Shown one piece after another: positions 63,298 to 64,000 of a stretch of DNA of 64,000 bases. Every line of letters starts with the position of its first letter. Position 1 is the first letter of the stretch. This stretch comes from Desulfurellaceae bacterium bin18 (GTDB lineage: Bacteria > Desulfobacterota > Binatia > Bin18). The DNA lies in NCBI GenBank assembly GCA_002238415.1, contig MPMI01000001.1:124001-188000 (forward strand), given 5' to 3'. Under the pieces are notes generated by a model. It was not told where the DNA came from, did no database searches, and saw only the letters and a list, made by a program, of their open reading frames with translations. The translations under genes and the position numbers were made by a program.

Positions 63298-63912
63298 ATG
63301 ACGAGTGTCCCAACATGTGGGCAGAGTCCGCCGCTGGTGCTGCATACGCGCCCGGCAATCGACATGAGCCCTGAGCAATTCTATGAGTTCTGCTTGATTA
63401 ACCGCGAGTGGCGCATTGAGCGGACCGCTGAGGGAGACCTGCGGATTATGGCACCAGCCGGAGGAGGAACGGGCAGTCGGAATGCGATCATCACGTCAAT
63501 GCTCACAACCTGGGCGTTGCAAGACGGAACGGGCGTCGCCTTTGACTCTTCTACCGGATTTACCCTGCCCAACGGGGCAACCCGTTCCCCTGATGCCGCC
63601 TGGGTGCAACGCGCCCATCTGGCAGTATTGACCGCCGAACAAAAAGAGAAATTCCTGCCCCTCTGCCCTGACTTCGTGATTGAATTACGCTCCCCATCCG
63701 ATGACCTCGGGAGTGTGCAGGAAAAGATGCAGGAATACCTAGATAATGGGATGCAGTTGGGCTGGCTGATTGATCCCTCCACACGACAGGTCTACGTCTA
63801 CCGTTCGTCTGCCGCAGTTGACCGTGTGGACGATCCCCCCCGCGTATTAGGAGACCCCGAACTCCCCGGCTTCGTGCTGGAGACGACACATATCTGGGAA
63901 CCTCCGTTTTGA
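63298..63912 (+). CDS. Uma2 family (DUF820) restriction-endonuclease-fold protein
   Basis: 204 residues from the ATG at 63298 (GGAGG five bases before it; a GTG at 63286 is possible). The Uma2 blocks are MSPEQFYEFCLINREWRIER, TRSPDAAWV (PD motif) and PDFVIELRSPSDDL with E-x-R in place of the ExK, then LDNGMQLGWLIDPSTRQVYVY. The family fold is PD-(D/E)XK; many copies occur in multicellular or large-genome bacteria and their role is unknown. The change of the lysine leaves its cutting activity uncertain. Confidence 0.87.
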   Translation: MTSVPTCGQSPPLVLHTRPAIDMSPEQFYEFCLINREWRIERTAEGDLRIMAPAGGGTGSRNAIITSMLTTWALQDGTGVAFDSSTGFTLPNGATRSPDAAWVQRAHLAVLTAEQKEKFLPLCPDFVIELRSPSDDLGSVQEKMQEYLDNGMQLGWLIDPSTRQVYVYRSSAAVDRVDDPPRVLGDPELPGFVLETTHIWEPPF

Positions 63913-63948
63913 GGCAGGGCGAGTCCACAAGGCCCACCATTCTCTCCT

Positions 63949-64000
63949 TTACAACTCCGGGTGCTGCTTATGCCACTCGGTGGCCTGTTCATACGCATGG
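63949..64000 (-). CDS. C-terminal tail of a possible amidase, partial
   Basis: Reverse-strand frame entering from the window edge and ending at a TAA (63949-63951). Only 16 residues are visible, reading HAYEQATEWHKQHPEL, which resembles the HAYEQAT-W-H tail of amidase-signature (GatA-like) enzymes. Too short for a sure call. Confidence 0.4.
   Translation of the reverse strand, partial: HAYEQATEWHKQHPEL

Overview
The window is GC-rich bacterial DNA with densely packed genes. No rRNA, tRNA, CRISPR array or transposase was recognised. Two TonB-dependent receptors with signal peptides show an outer membrane, so the host is a diderm (Gram-negative type) bacterium. The mix of CaiB/BaiF CoA-transferases, luciferase-like (LLM) flavin oxidoreductases, MaoC-type hydratases, MmgE/PrpD, carboxymuconolactone-decarboxylase-like proteins, hydantoinases and a P450 is typical of versatile environmental heterotrophs, including uncultured lineages such as Tectomicrobia/Entotheonella or Binatota. 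That taxonomic guess is inference only; no marker gene in the window fixes it.

Layout. 0-4.7 kb: hydantoinase/oxoprolinase genes hyuA and hyuB (hyuB cut by the window edge), divergent from a sodium:alanine-type symporter. 4.7-8 kb: a McrB/McrC modification-dependent restriction pair. 8-20 kb: GST-like protein, thiolase, thiol peroxidase, SRAP peptidase, then a five-gene reverse-strand operon (tricarballylate-dehydrogenase-like flavoprotein, methylisocitrate-lyase-like, MmgE/PrpD, enoyl-CoA hydratase, CMD-like), then VOC, TPR and P450 genes and two tiny membrane peptides behind a promoter and hairpin. 20-26.6 kb: CoA-transferase, D-hydantoinase/dihydropyrimidinase, trans-aconitate methyltransferase and MFS exporter. 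A two-gene membrane block sits between hydantoinase and methyltransferase and is bracketed by a 52-bp direct repeat made from the methyltransferase 5' end. 26.7-28.5 kb: an AT-richer ATPase plus PIN-nuclease pair. 28.7-34.5 kb: zinc alcohol dehydrogenase and two tandem TonB-dependent receptors.

34.5-42.5 kb is a defence island in one transcriptional direction: OLD-like ATPase, separate TOPRIM protein, type III methyltransferase (Mod), a TIR-like nucleotide-binding protein and type III restriction helicase-nuclease (Res). The TIR-like gene lies between mod and res and overlaps the mod stop codon. 42.6-44.1 kb: a tyrosinase with a separately encoded probable C-terminal domain. 44.1-44.8 kb: no convincing gene. 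45.7-52.9 kb: NurA, HerA, SbcD/Mre11 and SbcC/Rad50 in one operon, the archaeal-style DNA-end-processing set. 52.9-64 kb: MaoC, LLM, DUF429, a RelE/Phd toxin-antitoxin pair with a 30-bp perfect palindrome at its promoter, CMD-like, rhodanese, two tandem CaiB/BaiF proteins (one lacking the usual catalytic aspartate), SDR, LLM, beta-lactamase-fold hydrolase, Uma2 nuclease, and the tail of a possible amidase.

Two themes run through the window. The first is catabolism of organic acids, amides and CoA esters, with tricarboxylates (tricarballylate, methylcitrate, aconitate) recurring. The second is genome defence and DNA-end processing, with at least three restriction or ATPase-nuclease modules. 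The most unusual arrangements are the TIR-like protein inside the type III restriction operon next to an ATPase/TOPRIM pair, and the NurA-HerA-Mre11-Rad50 operon in a bacterium.
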